The notes: a model not told the origin generated them from the letters alone. Positions 17,252 through 26,968 are shown, numbered from the stretch's first letter. The stretch is 64,000 bases of DNA from Methanolobus sp. (GCF_016278365.1 NZ_JADQBZ010000010.1:1-64000); one strand, 5' to 3'. Made by a program: numbers and translations.

Positions 17252-18378
17252 TTGCCTGCCTCTGTCAAAGCACGTTTCATATCAGAAAGTATGGAGAAAT
17301 TATTGACCGCTTTCTCGTATCCCAGACGCTGGCTTTCAGCATTCATCTCAAGGAAGATGTCGCTCTGCTGAAGGTAGCGGTATATGGTCTGCAGCTTAGT
17401 ATGGTCATCATGCATTTTAAGTTTATCAAGTTCCTCCCCGATGCTCTGCAATTCATGCATATAGAGATGCTGAGCATGATTTCCTAAAAGATTATGCATT
17501 CCATAACGTGCAGTTTTCTTTGAATGCAGGGAAGGTAATTCTTCCTGCCTGAACCTGCTGGCGGCATCTTCCGGGAACACCATCTCAATACCACGTACTG
17601 ACAGGCTTCCCGGCAGGTCTTTCAGGAACTGCACGATTTCAGCATCTCTCTGCAGGTGGATATGAAGTGAATCATACCTGATGTATAACGTTATTACATC
17701 CCCTTCCATGGCAGCTATCCATGAAGCGAATTTTTCGGCTATCAGCGGGTATCCCGGCCATTTCCTGTCCGAGAGCCTTTTCTCAACATCCTCGCTCAGG
17801 TCAATTTGACGCAGCAGGGTTGGAACACTATTTTTGTACACATAAGCCGGACTACATCCGTTCACTATATTATGAGATCCTTCTGAGATAAAACACTTAA
17901 AACTGAAATCCCTGCAGACCTCAATTGTCCTCTGTTCAAGAAGCAGTTCCGGATTGATGAACACAGCAGGTTTTATACCGAACAGCTCTTTCAGGGAATC
18001 CATGTGCATACTGACCTGCCCCTTAAACTCTTCAAGACCTGGGAATAGGGGACAGACCGAATGATAGTAAGGGGATGCTGCAAGGTTTGCCCCTCTATTC
18101 ACAAGCTGCCTGAAACTGTCAAGTATCGCAGGCTCCCATTTGCATTGTTCCAGAAAGACCCCGGATATATCAAGGGTGTACCTGCCTCCGGCTTCCATGG
18201 AATCCATTAATGCATTATTCAGGATACTGACATCCTCTTTCAACCTGATGAAACTATTGTATGTTTTTTCCATCTCAAAATACTTTTCAAGAGCCGGAGC
18301 TCCATATCCCTCGCGCGGCCAGTACCATCTAAGGGGTAATGGAAGATGGACCTCAAAACACACGCAGACAGCTTTCAT
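17248..18378 (-). CDS. GH57-like protein with degraded catalytic site
   Basis: A 376-aa paralogue of the next gene, alignable along most of its length (FEVHLPLPLRWYW; PYYHSVCPLF; INPELL; PAYVYK). The nucleophile-position Glu144 is kept (NPELL). The HQP motif is HLP, and the segment matching FMDYETFGEH reads LYIRYDSLHI, so the acid/base Asp is Arg234. It is therefore probably not a normal hydrolase; alpha-amylase-like homologues lacking one catalytic residue are known in GH57. A glucan-binding or partner role for the coupled active GH57 is the natural inference. It ends in a 4-nt overlap with that gene. Confidence 0.82.
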   Translation of the reverse strand: MKAVCVCFEVHLPLPLRWYWPREGYGAPALEKYFEMEKTYNSFIRLKEDVSILNNALMDSMEAGGRYTLDISGVFLEQCKWEPAILDSFRQLVNRGANLAASPYYHSVCPLFPGLEEFKGQVSMHMDSLKELFGIKPAVFINPELLLEQRTIEVCRDFSFKCFISEGSHNIVNGCSPAYVYKNSVPTLLRQIDLSEDVEKRLSDRKWPGYPLIAEKFASWIAAMEGDVITLYIRYDSLHIHLQRDAEIVQFLKDLPGSLSVRGIEMVFPEDAASRFRQEELPSLHSKKTARYGMHNLLGNHAQHLYMHELQSIGEELDKLKMHDDHTKLQTIYRYLQQSDIFLEMNAESQRLGYEKAVNNFSILSDMKRALTEAGK

Positions 18379-18390
18379 TTGCTTTCTCTC

Positions 18391-19317
18391 TCATTCCTTT
18401 GTTCCTTCCTGCAACTGAGGGAGGTTATTTGTCATCTCTTCTGTCAGAACATCACTTTCTTCTTCAGGAAGATGATCTTTTCCATTGCCTGAAAGTTTCC
18501 TTGTCTGTAATTCGCCTGCGAACCACACGGTCCTCTGCGGGAAGGGTATCTCTATCCCATGTTCTTCCAGTGTCTTTTTAATGACCAGGAGAAGCCTGGT
18601 TTTCATCTCGTACCACTCTGTGATCGGAGCCCATATCCTTACTATTATATTGATCGAGTTATCACCAAGGTTGTTCACAAAGATGCTGGCGGGAGGATCT
18701 ATCAGAGCAAAGGGTTCGCTATCTATGATCTCCTGAATGATACGGATAGCTTTTTCCGCATCATCGCTATAGCGGATTCTCACAACATACTCAAATCTCC
18801 TTGTAATGTTAGCAACGTAATTAGTTATATTAGTTGTGAATACCGTCTGATTAGGTATCCGCATGTATAGTCCTTCATAGGTCCTTATGATTGTGGAGAA
18901 TATGTTGATATCCTCCACGAATCCGACATTATTGTCAATACTGACCTGGTCACCTATCTTTATAGGTCTTTCAACTATCAGGAAAAAACCCGATATAAGG
19001 TTTCCCACAATGCTCTGGCTCGCAAAACCAATAACTATACCCAGCACTCCTCCTGTAACCAGAATGCCTGAGCGTTCTATTCCTGTCAGCGGGAGAATGA
19101 ACACTACAATAGCCAGTGTTATTATACCGTAATAGCCTACCTTAAGCAGGATATCAAGATGTCCCTTGTCGATCTTGTCCTTAAGCGATCTCTGCAGGTA
19201 TATCGTCAACCCTTTTCCAATGGCAATGGCAATAATGAGTACAAATACTGCACCTACCGTGTTGAACACGATACCAGGAATGGTTGGCAGGGAGCTGATA
19301 ATTTCGGTAACGTTCAT
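18391..19317 (-). CDS. mscS: MscS-type mechanosensitive channel
   Basis: A 308-aa membrane protein with three N-terminal helices. The pore helix is Gly/Ala-rich (GGVLGIVIGFASQSIVGNLISGFFLIVE, about 92-118). The beta domain follows (RPIKIGDQVSIDNNVGFVEDI, RIPNQTVFTTNITNY), then the alpha/beta domain ending IPFPQRTVW. The channel opens under membrane tension and lets solutes escape on hypo-osmotic shock. It overlaps the upstream DUF432 gene by 4 nt and lies 12 nt downstream of no other gene but the GH57-like gene it precedes, placing it inside the glycogen run. Confidence 0.9.
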   Translation of the reverse strand: MNVTEIISSLPTIPGIVFNTVGAVFVLIIAIAIGKGLTIYLQRSLKDKIDKGHLDILLKVGYYGIITLAIVVFILPLTGIERSGILVTGGVLGIVIGFASQSIVGNLISGFFLIVERPIKIGDQVSIDNNVGFVEDINIFSTIIRTYEGLYMRIPNQTVFTTNITNYVANITRRFEYVVRIRYSDDAEKAIRIIQEIIDSEPFALIDPPASIFVNNLGDNSINIIVRIWAPITEWYEMKTRLLLVIKKTLEEHGIEIPFPQRTVWFAGELQTRKLSGNGKDHLPEEESDVLTEEMTNNLPQLQEGTKE

Positions 19318-20033
19318 ATCCCATGCTCCATAATGCCTTTAATGCTGCTAAGCGTCAGCTTACGGGCAGTGTATAGTTCCATGGACCTCCTGAATTCAGG
19401 TGTCGTAGTATATGTCATGAAGCCAGTTTCAGCCAGGTTCCTGCTAACAACCCTCATGAAAGCTCTCATTGATGTGCGATCAGTTCCGTAATATATTTTC
19501 ATGCCAAAGGCATTGAACACGGATTTCTTCACTTCTATCCAGTTATTTGTGTCATTTATGATATCAAGTTCGATATCTCCCTCGTATCTGATGTCCAGAT
19601 TGGGGTAGGATGCGAATACTTCGCTCTTCCAGTACCTGCACATTATCCCATGGTTCGGGGTCCCATAAAGGGTGTATTTGGACATGTTGAGGGTGAACAT
19701 ATCGATAAGTTCGTGTTCTCCTTTCCTGCTACTGATGAATATACCCATTTCCACAGGGAATGTAAGGTATATCTTTTGCTTGCTTGCGGGCCCTATCATT
19801 ATCGGCCGTTCGAAATCTATAAGCAGGAAAGATGTTATCGGCTTTGGCAGGTTCACAGGCTCGATGGGGTTGATCAGGAAATCCCCGTCAGCATCAAGGA
19901 TCAGCTTTTCGGTGGTCTCATAAGCGCAGGTCCTTCTGTATATCAGGTTCCCTTGCTCTTTTTCCACCGATATCTCATGGCCTTCGTAATTAATAGTGAA
20001 AGGGGGAGTATATTTGTCAAACATTTGGATCAA
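19314..20033 (-). CDS. DUF432-like protein
   Basis: A 239-aa soluble, beta-rich protein without signal peptide or obvious membrane helix. Its extended pattern (PPFTINYEGHEISVEKEQGN, KPITSFLLIDFERPIMIGPA, KIYLTFPVEMGIFI) resembles the archaeal DUF432 family, which I recall next to MscS genes in methanogens. Function unknown. The 4-nt overlap with mscS supports a linked role, perhaps as a channel accessory. Starts TTG 20033 or ATG 20024; neither has a well-spaced ribosome binding site. Confidence 0.65.
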   Translation of the reverse strand: MIQMFDKYTPPFTINYEGHEISVEKEQGNLIYRRTCAYETTEKLILDADGDFLINPIEPVNLPKPITSFLLIDFERPIMIGPASKQKIYLTFPVEMGIFISSRKGEHELIDMFTLNMSKYTLYGTPNHGIMCRYWKSEVFASYPNLDIRYEGDIELDIINDTNNWIEVKKSVFNAFGMKIYYGTDRTSMRAFMRVVSRNLAETGFMTYTTTPEFRRSMELYTARKLTLSSIKGIMEHGI

Positions 20034-20040
20034 CTATTGT

Positions 20041-21105
20041 TTAAAGCCACCTTTTCCTGCGGAAATACACTAACATTGAAACGGATATCAGCGCCATTAT
20101 TGTCCAGGCTGCCGGATATCCCCATTCCCAGCCCAGTTCAGGCATATGCTCGAAGTTCATGCCATAGACACCTGCTATGAAAGTTAGCGGGATGAAAATG
20201 GTGGCTATTATCGTCAGGGTTTTCATGACCTCGTTCATCTTATTACTAACGCTCGAGAGATAAACATCCATTATGCCGGAAGTAATATCGCGATAAGTTT
20301 CTGCAGTCTCTATTATTCTTATGGTGTGATCATACAGGTCCTTGATGAACACCATTGTCACGTTCTCGATAAGCGGAGACTCGGAGCGATCCAGCCTGTT
20401 TATGACTTCTCTAAGAGGCCATACAGACCTGCGAAGATAGATTATCTCTTTTTTGATCCCATGGATATCCTGAAGGATCACAGGTGTGGGATTCTCTATC
20501 ATATCATCCTCAAGCACTTCCAGTAATTCTCCTATCTTTTCCAGCACAACGAAATAGTTGTCTACTATCGAGTCCATCAATGCATAAGCAAGGTAACTGG
20601 AACCTACTGAACGGATGCGACCCTTTGAGGTCCTTAATCTTTCTCTTACGGCATCGAAAGTATCTCCTTCGGCTTCCTGGAAGGAGATGACAAATCCCGG
20701 ACCCAGAATGATACTGACCTGTTCAGCTTTCACGTCCGAAGTGTCCTCGTCGAACTGCAACATCTTCAGTACCAGATAGATGTAGGACCCGAAGTCCTCC
20801 ATCTTGGGACGCTGGTCTGTGTGGACGATGTCTTCCATTACCAGGGGATGCAGTCCAAAGTGCGCTCCTACCTTCTCAATGATCTCTACCTGATGCACAC
20901 CATCGACATTTATCCAGGATACGGTTTCTGTGTCCTTACAGAGGAAGCAGTCTTCGATGTTCTCTACGGTTTTTTCCTCAAAGGTATCCTTATTATAATC
21001 GATCAGAGTGATCCTGGGATTACCAGTTTTTGCCTCGCCTACATGGATGATTGTTCCCGGAGCAAGACCTGCTTTTTTCGACGCTCCTGATGCTATTTTT
21101 CTCAT
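20041..21105 (-). CDS. corA: CorA-type Mg2+/divalent cation channel
   Basis: A 354-aa protein. A large N-terminal cytoplasmic domain (about 1-290) includes VMEDIVHTDQRPKMEDFGSY. Two C-terminal helices follow, with the signature YGMNFEHMPE (GMN at about 321-323) between them and a basic tail (YFRRKRWL). This is the homopentameric CorA design. It overlaps the upstream GT4 gene by 4 nt, so Mg2+ entry is translationally linked to glucan synthesis genes. Confidence 0.93.
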   Translation of the reverse strand: MRKIASGASKKAGLAPGTIIHVGEAKTGNPRITLIDYNKDTFEEKTVENIEDCFLCKDTETVSWINVDGVHQVEIIEKVGAHFGLHPLVMEDIVHTDQRPKMEDFGSYIYLVLKMLQFDEDTSDVKAEQVSIILGPGFVISFQEAEGDTFDAVRERLRTSKGRIRSVGSSYLAYALMDSIVDNYFVVLEKIGELLEVLEDDMIENPTPVILQDIHGIKKEIIYLRRSVWPLREVINRLDRSESPLIENVTMVFIKDLYDHTIRIIETAETYRDITSGIMDVYLSSVSNKMNEVMKTLTIIATIFIPLTFIAGVYGMNFEHMPELGWEWGYPAAWTIMALISVSMLVYFRRKRWL

Positions 21106-22265
21106 TCGATTGCCTTCAGGTAGACCTCGGTTGTTTTTTCTGCTATCTTGTCCCAGTTGTATTTATCCTTAAGGAGTTTCCTTCCTTCCATGCCAAGCTG
21201 CCCGTCAGCATAATTGTCAAGCACATGATTGATTCCCCATGCAATGGAATCAGGTGTCTGGTATACTGTCACTCCATTATGGAAGTTGTCAATAAGCTCT
21301 ACTGCATTTGTCGCAACAATATTCTTACCTGCATCCCATGCTTCCAGCAGCACTATCCCGAATGGCTCGTTACGGCTTGGAACGCACATAAGGTTACAGG
21401 AGTTCACCCACTCCTTTTTCGTATTTTCACTTGCATAGCCCAGAAAGTGGCAGCTGCTGTAAACACCAAGCTTGCGTGCAATATCCTCGCATACTGGTCG
21501 CATCTCACCTTCACCTATGAGGACGAATCTCACATCCCACCTGTTCTCAAGGACTTTCGGTATGGCCCTGACGAGAAGGTCCGGTCCTTTCTGATAGTTC
21601 ATACGGCCCACGAACAGGACCACAGGTGCATAAGGGTGAATGCCATAAGCGGACTTCACTTCTCCCGGAACGACCTCCATCCTCATCTTGTTCTCAGTGA
21701 GTCCGTTGGGTATTATCGATATCTTGTAGTCGGGTATCTGGTAGAGGTGCTGGATCTCAGCTTTCAATGCCCGGGAGGTGGAAATGACCTGCGATGACTC
21801 ATATCCTTCTCTCCATTCCCTGTGGCTGATCTCAATAGCTTCCTGCCAGTTGCCATGAACGTTGCCGTTCCTTCCCCACTCTGTGCTATGGTAAGTAGTA
21901 ACAAAAGGTATACCTGCTTCAGCTTTTAGCCTGCTGACCACATTCACAGGATGCCAGTCATGTACATGCACAACGTCAAAATTGCCGAACCTGTGCACAC
22001 TTTCCCAGAAAGCAGAGTGCATGGCATCACACATGCTGTCCATCTGTTGCACTATACCTCCATAGAGCGAATGATCTACCCTGTGATAATGGACCCCGTT
22101 GACAATATCATAGGGGTTCATATCTTTATTTCGGGTGAATATGTGTACTTCATGGCCTCTTTCTGCGAGGGCTTCTGCAAGTTCTGAAACATGAGGGGCA
22201 AGTCCTCCCACATTCACCGAGTAAAGGCTTTCCCATGCGAACATCGCAATTTTTAATGTTTTCAT
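21102..22265 (-). CDS. GT4 glycosyltransferase, glycogen-synthase-like
   Basis: A 387-aa GT-B enzyme. The N-terminal nucleotide-sugar domain begins KIAMFAWESLYSVNVGGLAPHVSELAEALAERGHEV. The stretches DVVHVHDWHPV, TYHSTEW, ISIIPNGLTEN, LFVGRMNYQKGPDLLVRA and the EX7E-like PSRNEPFGIVLLEAW are all present. It transfers a glucosyl (or other) residue from a nucleotide sugar; glucan elongation is inferred from the neighbouring glycogen genes. Downstream overlap with corA by 4 nt; upstream gap of 98 nt to the GT3-like synthase. Confidence 0.85.
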   Translation of the reverse strand: MKTLKIAMFAWESLYSVNVGGLAPHVSELAEALAERGHEVHIFTRNKDMNPYDIVNGVHYHRVDHSLYGGIVQQMDSMCDAMHSAFWESVHRFGNFDVVHVHDWHPVNVVSRLKAEAGIPFVTTYHSTEWGRNGNVHGNWQEAIEISHREWREGYESSQVISTSRALKAEIQHLYQIPDYKISIIPNGLTENKMRMEVVPGEVKSAYGIHPYAPVVLFVGRMNYQKGPDLLVRAIPKVLENRWDVRFVLIGEGEMRPVCEDIARKLGVYSSCHFLGYASENTKKEWVNSCNLMCVPSRNEPFGIVLLEAWDAGKNIVATNAVELIDNFHNGVTVYQTPDSIAWGINHVLDNYADGQLGMEGRKLLKDKYNWDKIAEKTTEVYLKAIE

Positions 22266-22363
22266 AATATTACTCCCATCAAATAATATATTTCAGGCTC
22301 TGTTCAGAAGGTGATAAATGCAGTGTATGATAAGGAAATAATGATTATGTACTTCTGACATGT

Positions 22364-24160
22364 TCACTCCATCCTTGTTCCCGTGAGAAGTTCATAATAT
22401 TCCCTGGTCGGTGCTCTCCAGTTCATGTCTTTTGCAAGCAGGCTGGCCTCCTGGCAGAGCAGGTTGTACTTGACCTTGTCAGCGATGTAAGTGTCTATAA
22501 AATAATCCATGGCAAGAGCATAGTCAGCTATGGATTCAATATAGGCAAGATTGATGTTGTCAACAACGATCACCCCTCCCATTCCCATAACAAGTCGTTT
22601 GAGAGTATTGAGGGCGTCGCTGAAACCGCATATTTTGCTAACTATGCTTGGTGTCGCCTCTTTCCCGGCTTCCAGTCCAGTTAGCAGGAAGGGTTCATAC
22701 TTCGAAGGGAAGATACCGGCAATGCAGCCAGACATAAACTCATCAGTGGTCATATTAAGTCCGCCGTCATGCTCAGAGAGCCACTGGGGATAAAGTACTG
22801 CAGCAACATGCCTTTTTCCATCCGGAACATGAGTGCAATCAAGTCCTTTGGATTCTATCATTTGCTGGAGTCTTATCTCTTCTCCTATAAGGACCTCTTC
22901 AGGCAGATAAATGGGAAAGTTCTCAGGAGTATTTGTTTTTGGTCCATGGGCAGCTACAATGAAACAGATCACTCTGTAATTCTCGTCAAGTTGCCCTGCA
23001 TCTATCTCGGTCTTTACCATTCTGTCCAGTACGACAAGGGAATCAAGCAGGTCCGGATAACCTTTATTCTCGACCTCGATACGGGAGATAGAGAAAATAG
23101 GCACGATCCTGTCCGGAGGGATGACCTTGCTGTCAAATACGTTGTATATTTTCTCTGAAAGGAATTCCTGTATCTTCTTTCGGTTAGCGGTCTTTTTGGC
23201 CCATTGGATGTCGCTGCTGGGTAGGTCTATGCCGTTACGTACTACTATTGGGTCAATGCCGTAGAACAGTTTCACTTCTTTGCGTGTAGAGTCCCCGACA
23301 GCGGTAACTACATCGGCATGTGATGAAAGGGATTCAAGTTTTGCGAAACTGGCGGGTACTCCGCTGTCCCAGGAACTGTCCTTTTCTCTCACTTTTCGGA
23401 CCGAGCGGTGGCCTGCGACCCTGCCGGGTATCGTAGCATGGTACGTTGCAACAGTATGTACACCCGCCCCCAGCTTCTCAAGCCGTGCGGCCGCATAGAA
23501 TACCCCAAATTCATGGCAGTGAAGGGAAACCTGCACTGATGGCAAAAGAGAGGCTGCAAATTCTGAGACTGCCTTATCACTATATTCCGAGTCATCTTTT
23601 CTACCGGCGTTTACAAGTAAGCGGACAAGTTCCGATATAGCATAGGACAGATTGAGATAATGTGTGTATTCCATACCATTATTCAGGCTTTCATAATGCA
23701 GCGAGTCCAGTCCAATGAGATCATATGCCTCAGCTTTTACCCTGCTTGAAAGGCACATGCGCTCTTGCTTGTATTCAGAACTGATAACATTAAAGTCGTT
23801 TGTTTTGAACATAACATAAATAATATCAATATCACTCACTTTGCCGGAACCCACATGTGTCTCTATGCCCTGGGAATTAAGCTGTTCCAGAGCGGAAAGG
23901 AGTTCTTCTTCGGGCTCATAGTCACTGAAGATACTCATATCAGTGATACGGTTCAATCCCTTGTTCCAGTCAGCTCCGCTGTGCCCGTAGTAAGGTCCTG
24001 CAACTATGATCCTCGGTACTTTTCCTTCCCCTATGTCACCGTCCTTTATCATTTGTGCAAGGTTTCTTGCTTCAGCATCAATAACATTCCAGATGCCTCC
24101 CATCTTATTCGATCTTGGCCCTGCTTCTTCACCTGCTATGACTATGAACCTGCTTTCCAT
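22364..24160 (-). CDS. GT3-like glycogen synthase
   Basis: A 598-aa GT-B protein resembling the eukaryote-type (GYS) glycogen synthases. Visible landmarks are the N-terminal EEAGPRSNKMGGIWNVI (nucleotide-sugar loop), SLHCHEFGVFYAA, TYHATIPGRVAGHRS, VVRNGIDL, and FMSGCIAGIFPSKYEPFLLTGLEAG as the donor-site loop. It would extend alpha-1,4-glucan from UDP- or ADP-glucose. It is the first enzyme gene of the minus-strand glycogen run, with a GGAGCT-like ribosome binding site. Confidence 0.83.
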   Translation of the reverse strand: MESRFIVIAGEEAGPRSNKMGGIWNVIDAEARNLAQMIKDGDIGEGKVPRIIVAGPYYGHSGADWNKGLNRITDMSIFSDYEPEEELLSALEQLNSQGIETHVGSGKVSDIDIIYVMFKTNDFNVISSEYKQERMCLSSRVKAEAYDLIGLDSLHYESLNNGMEYTHYLNLSYAISELVRLLVNAGRKDDSEYSDKAVSEFAASLLPSVQVSLHCHEFGVFYAAARLEKLGAGVHTVATYHATIPGRVAGHRSVRKVREKDSSWDSGVPASFAKLESLSSHADVVTAVGDSTRKEVKLFYGIDPIVVRNGIDLPSSDIQWAKKTANRKKIQEFLSEKIYNVFDSKVIPPDRIVPIFSISRIEVENKGYPDLLDSLVVLDRMVKTEIDAGQLDENYRVICFIVAAHGPKTNTPENFPIYLPEEVLIGEEIRLQQMIESKGLDCTHVPDGKRHVAAVLYPQWLSEHDGGLNMTTDEFMSGCIAGIFPSKYEPFLLTGLEAGKEATPSIVSKICGFSDALNTLKRLVMGMGGVIVVDNINLAYIESIADYALAMDYFIDTYIADKVKYNLLCQEASLLAKDMNWRAPTREYYELLTGTRME

Positions 24161-24253
24161 TATTTCCAGCTCCCGTTTTCACATTTTCTTTATATTGACT
24201 ATGATATATCAAAATATCTGAAAAGTTTGAATTGGAATCGTTTTCCAAAAGTA

Positions 24254-26968
24254 TTACCATCCGAGCAAATTACGGACTCGTGCTGAGCCATGGTTTATGA
24301 GATATTTCCTTATCTCATCTGCTGCAAACAGTAGCAATGCAAATGGCACTGCCAGCAGTACATATTCCAGTGGAATAGGTGCAGTATTGAATATCGTGTT
24401 TGCAAAAGGATAGAAGATTATGAAGGCCAGTATCAACAGTTCACTGGCTATACCAATGAGTACCATCCTGTTGCTGAAAATCCCCTTTGTGAAAACCGAC
24501 TGTCTACGAGTCCTTGATGTGAACACGTTTGCTATCTGACATATGATCACTGCGGCAAAAAAAGCCGTTATGGCCTGCCGGTAAAGGGGGTCTGCAACAT
24601 CAAGCTGTTGTCCCCAGCTCCAGCCTCCATCTGTCAGCACTGCAAAGTAGCAGACAAAGCCCGCAGCCGCTTCTATCGGACCTTTAAGCCCGTAGGATGT
24701 CAGTAACACCTGAGGTGTGAGAAGTTTCTCTTTGCCTGAGCGGGGTGGACGTTTCATGATATCCCCTTCGCCTCTTTCCACGGCAAGTGCGATCGCTGGC
24801 AGTATGTCCGTACCAAGATCTATTGCGAGTATCAACTGCACGTTCATGGGCAGAGGTAGTGCGAGTAACATAAAAGCTATGAAGGGAAGTATTTGGGGGA
24901 CATTGCTCGTCAGGATATATGCAATGAACTTTTTGATATTGTCAAAGACTGTCCTTCCCTCTTCCACAGCATTGACAATAGTTGCAAAGTTATCATCAAG
25001 CAGGACCATGTCTGCAGACTCTTTCGCAACATCGGTACCGCTGCCCATGGCAACTCCCATATTTGCATTCTTGATAGCAGGGGCATCGTTAACACCGTCC
25101 CCTGTCATTGTGACTATTTCGCCCGCCGACTGGAAAGCTCTTACTATCTTTAGTTTCTGTAAAGGGGATGTCCGGGCGAATATTATACTTCTTGCCTGTA
25201 GTCTGTGGCCGAGCTCCTCCGCTGACAATAACTCAAGTTCCGGACCTGTTATCATTACCGGCTCACCTTTCTCATTGGTGAGCCCAACCATCGAGGCTAT
25301 GGACCTTGCTGTTACAGGGTGGTCCCCTGTTATCATAACAACTTTTATTCCCGCGCGGTAACATCTGTTGATCGCATCTTTTGCCTCGGGACGCGCAGGG
25401 TCCAGGGCGCCGGAGAATCCCAGAAAAATGAAGTTTTCCTGATATTCTCTCACCTCTCCGGCTTTCCTGAATGCATATGCAAGTACCCTCTCACCCCTTT
25501 TTGCCATTTTCAGGTACTCATTCTCCAGTTCCCTTTTATCCTTTTCAGTGAGCTCCTTCTCTTTTTCTTCTACCATTATTCGGTTACACATTTCGAGGAG
25601 CACCTCAGGGGCACCTTTTAGATAAGAATCCATATTCCCTTCAGGGGTCTTGCAGATAACCTGCATTCTTTTTATTTTAGAATCGAAAGGATATTCGGCT
25701 AATCTGGGATACTCGCTCTGCAGATTCTGGATATCTTTGAATCTGTCTATGTAGACGAGCAGTGAGCCTTCAGTGGGATCACCTCTGTATCCCGGCTGTT
25801 CATCCGACAGTCTTGAATTATTGCACACAACAGCAACACGTAAAAGCATTTCAGGCGGTATTTCGTCTTTTTTGGCATCCGTGTAACCGGAACCTGTATA
25901 CACTGAGTTCACAGCCATTTTGTTCTGTGTAAGTGTTCCTGTCTTGTCGGTACAGATGACCGTGGTCGAACCCAGGGTCTCTACTGATTCAAGCTGCTTT
26001 ATCAGGGCATTCCTTTTAGCCATCCTTTTGGAGGCCAGGCTCAGGGCAAGCGTCACTGTAGGTAAAAGTCCTTCGGGAACGTTAGCAACGATAATACCGA
26101 TGGCAAATATAAGGCTGGCAAGAAAAGTATCCTGGATAAAAAAACCAAGTATGAAGAATACTATTCCCAGAAAGATAGCAATTGAGGATATTATCTTGAC
26201 AAAACGGTCCAGTTCTTTACGTATGGGAGTCTGTAGTGATGTCGTCTCTTCTGTAAGCAGGGACAGTTTTCCTATCTGTGTATCAGAACCCGTACTAAAA
26301 ATGACGGCTTCCCCGTTGCCTGTCTGCACAAGGGTACTGGAGAATACCATGTTCCTGCACTCCAGCATGTCATCATGTGTACATTCAAGGGATCTTAACT
26401 GGGGTTCAGCTTCCCCGGTTATCGGTGAATTGTCAACTTTCAGGCTGTTCTGGAGGATAAGCCTGCCATCGGCCGGTACCTTATCACCCTCTTCCAGGTA
26501 AACGATATCGCCTACTACTATCTCAGAGGCAGGAAGTTCTACTATGTTTCCATCACGCCGTATCCTGGCAGTTGGCGGCATGAGATTCTGGAAACTTTCC
26601 ATTATCTTTTCGGCCTGGTATTCCTGTATGAACGTGAAGGTTGCGTTAAGTATGACAACTCCGAGCAGGGCGATAGCAATGAATATGTTGCCCTGTCCCG
26701 GGTCCAGGTATTCAGCAGTGAATGATAGTGCAGAACCAAAAAGCAACAGAATAGCAAAAAAGTTCCCGTATTGTTTGAAGTACTTTCTCAGCAGGCTTTC
26801 TTTCTTCTTTTTCTCAAGTACGTTAGCGCCACATCTCTCTTTTCGCCGCAGTGCCTCTTCCGACGAGAGCCCTTCAGCTCTTGTATTAAGCCTTTCAAGT
26901 AACTCTTTAGATCCGATAGTATGCTCGTCACCTATAGAGGTGCACTGAAAGTTCTCCTTTTTTGCCAC
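24254..26968 (-). CDS. P-type cation ATPase, Na,K-ATPase-like (P2C)
   Basis: A 904-aa membrane pump. The phosphorylation site CTDKTGTLTQNK has Asp341; TGEAEP is the actuator loop and MTGDGVNDAPA the hinge motif. Subtype clues: helix 4 reads VANVPEGLLPTVT and the helix 5-6 region reads YILTSNVPQILPF with IDLGTDILPAIALA and DIMKRPPR. These match Na,K-ATPase alpha subunits more closely than SERCA or PMA pumps. It probably exports Na+ (perhaps exchanging K+ or H+). GTG start with GGGGAGCA upstream. It precedes the glycogen run by 93 nt. Confidence 0.87.
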   Translation of the reverse strand: MAKKENFQCTSIGDEHTIGSKELLERLNTRAEGLSSEEALRRKERCGANVLEKKKKESLLRKYFKQYGNFFAILLLFGSALSFTAEYLDPGQGNIFIAIALLGVVILNATFTFIQEYQAEKIMESFQNLMPPTARIRRDGNIVELPASEIVVGDIVYLEEGDKVPADGRLILQNSLKVDNSPITGEAEPQLRSLECTHDDMLECRNMVFSSTLVQTGNGEAVIFSTGSDTQIGKLSLLTEETTSLQTPIRKELDRFVKIISSIAIFLGIVFFILGFFIQDTFLASLIFAIGIIVANVPEGLLPTVTLALSLASKRMAKRNALIKQLESVETLGSTTVICTDKTGTLTQNKMAVNSVYTGSGYTDAKKDEIPPEMLLRVAVVCNNSRLSDEQPGYRGDPTEGSLLVYIDRFKDIQNLQSEYPRLAEYPFDSKIKRMQVICKTPEGNMDSYLKGAPEVLLEMCNRIMVEEKEKELTEKDKRELENEYLKMAKRGERVLAYAFRKAGEVREYQENFIFLGFSGALDPARPEAKDAINRCYRAGIKVVMITGDHPVTARSIASMVGLTNEKGEPVMITGPELELLSAEELGHRLQARSIIFARTSPLQKLKIVRAFQSAGEIVTMTGDGVNDAPAIKNANMGVAMGSGTDVAKESADMVLLDDNFATIVNAVEEGRTVFDNIKKFIAYILTSNVPQILPFIAFMLLALPLPMNVQLILAIDLGTDILPAIALAVERGEGDIMKRPPRSGKEKLLTPQVLLTSYGLKGPIEAAAGFVCYFAVLTDGGWSWGQQLDVADPLYRQAITAFFAAVIICQIANVFTSRTRRQSVFTKGIFSNRMVLIGIASELLILAFIIFYPFANTIFNTAPIPLEYVLLAVPFALLLFAADEIRKYLINHGSARVRNLLGW

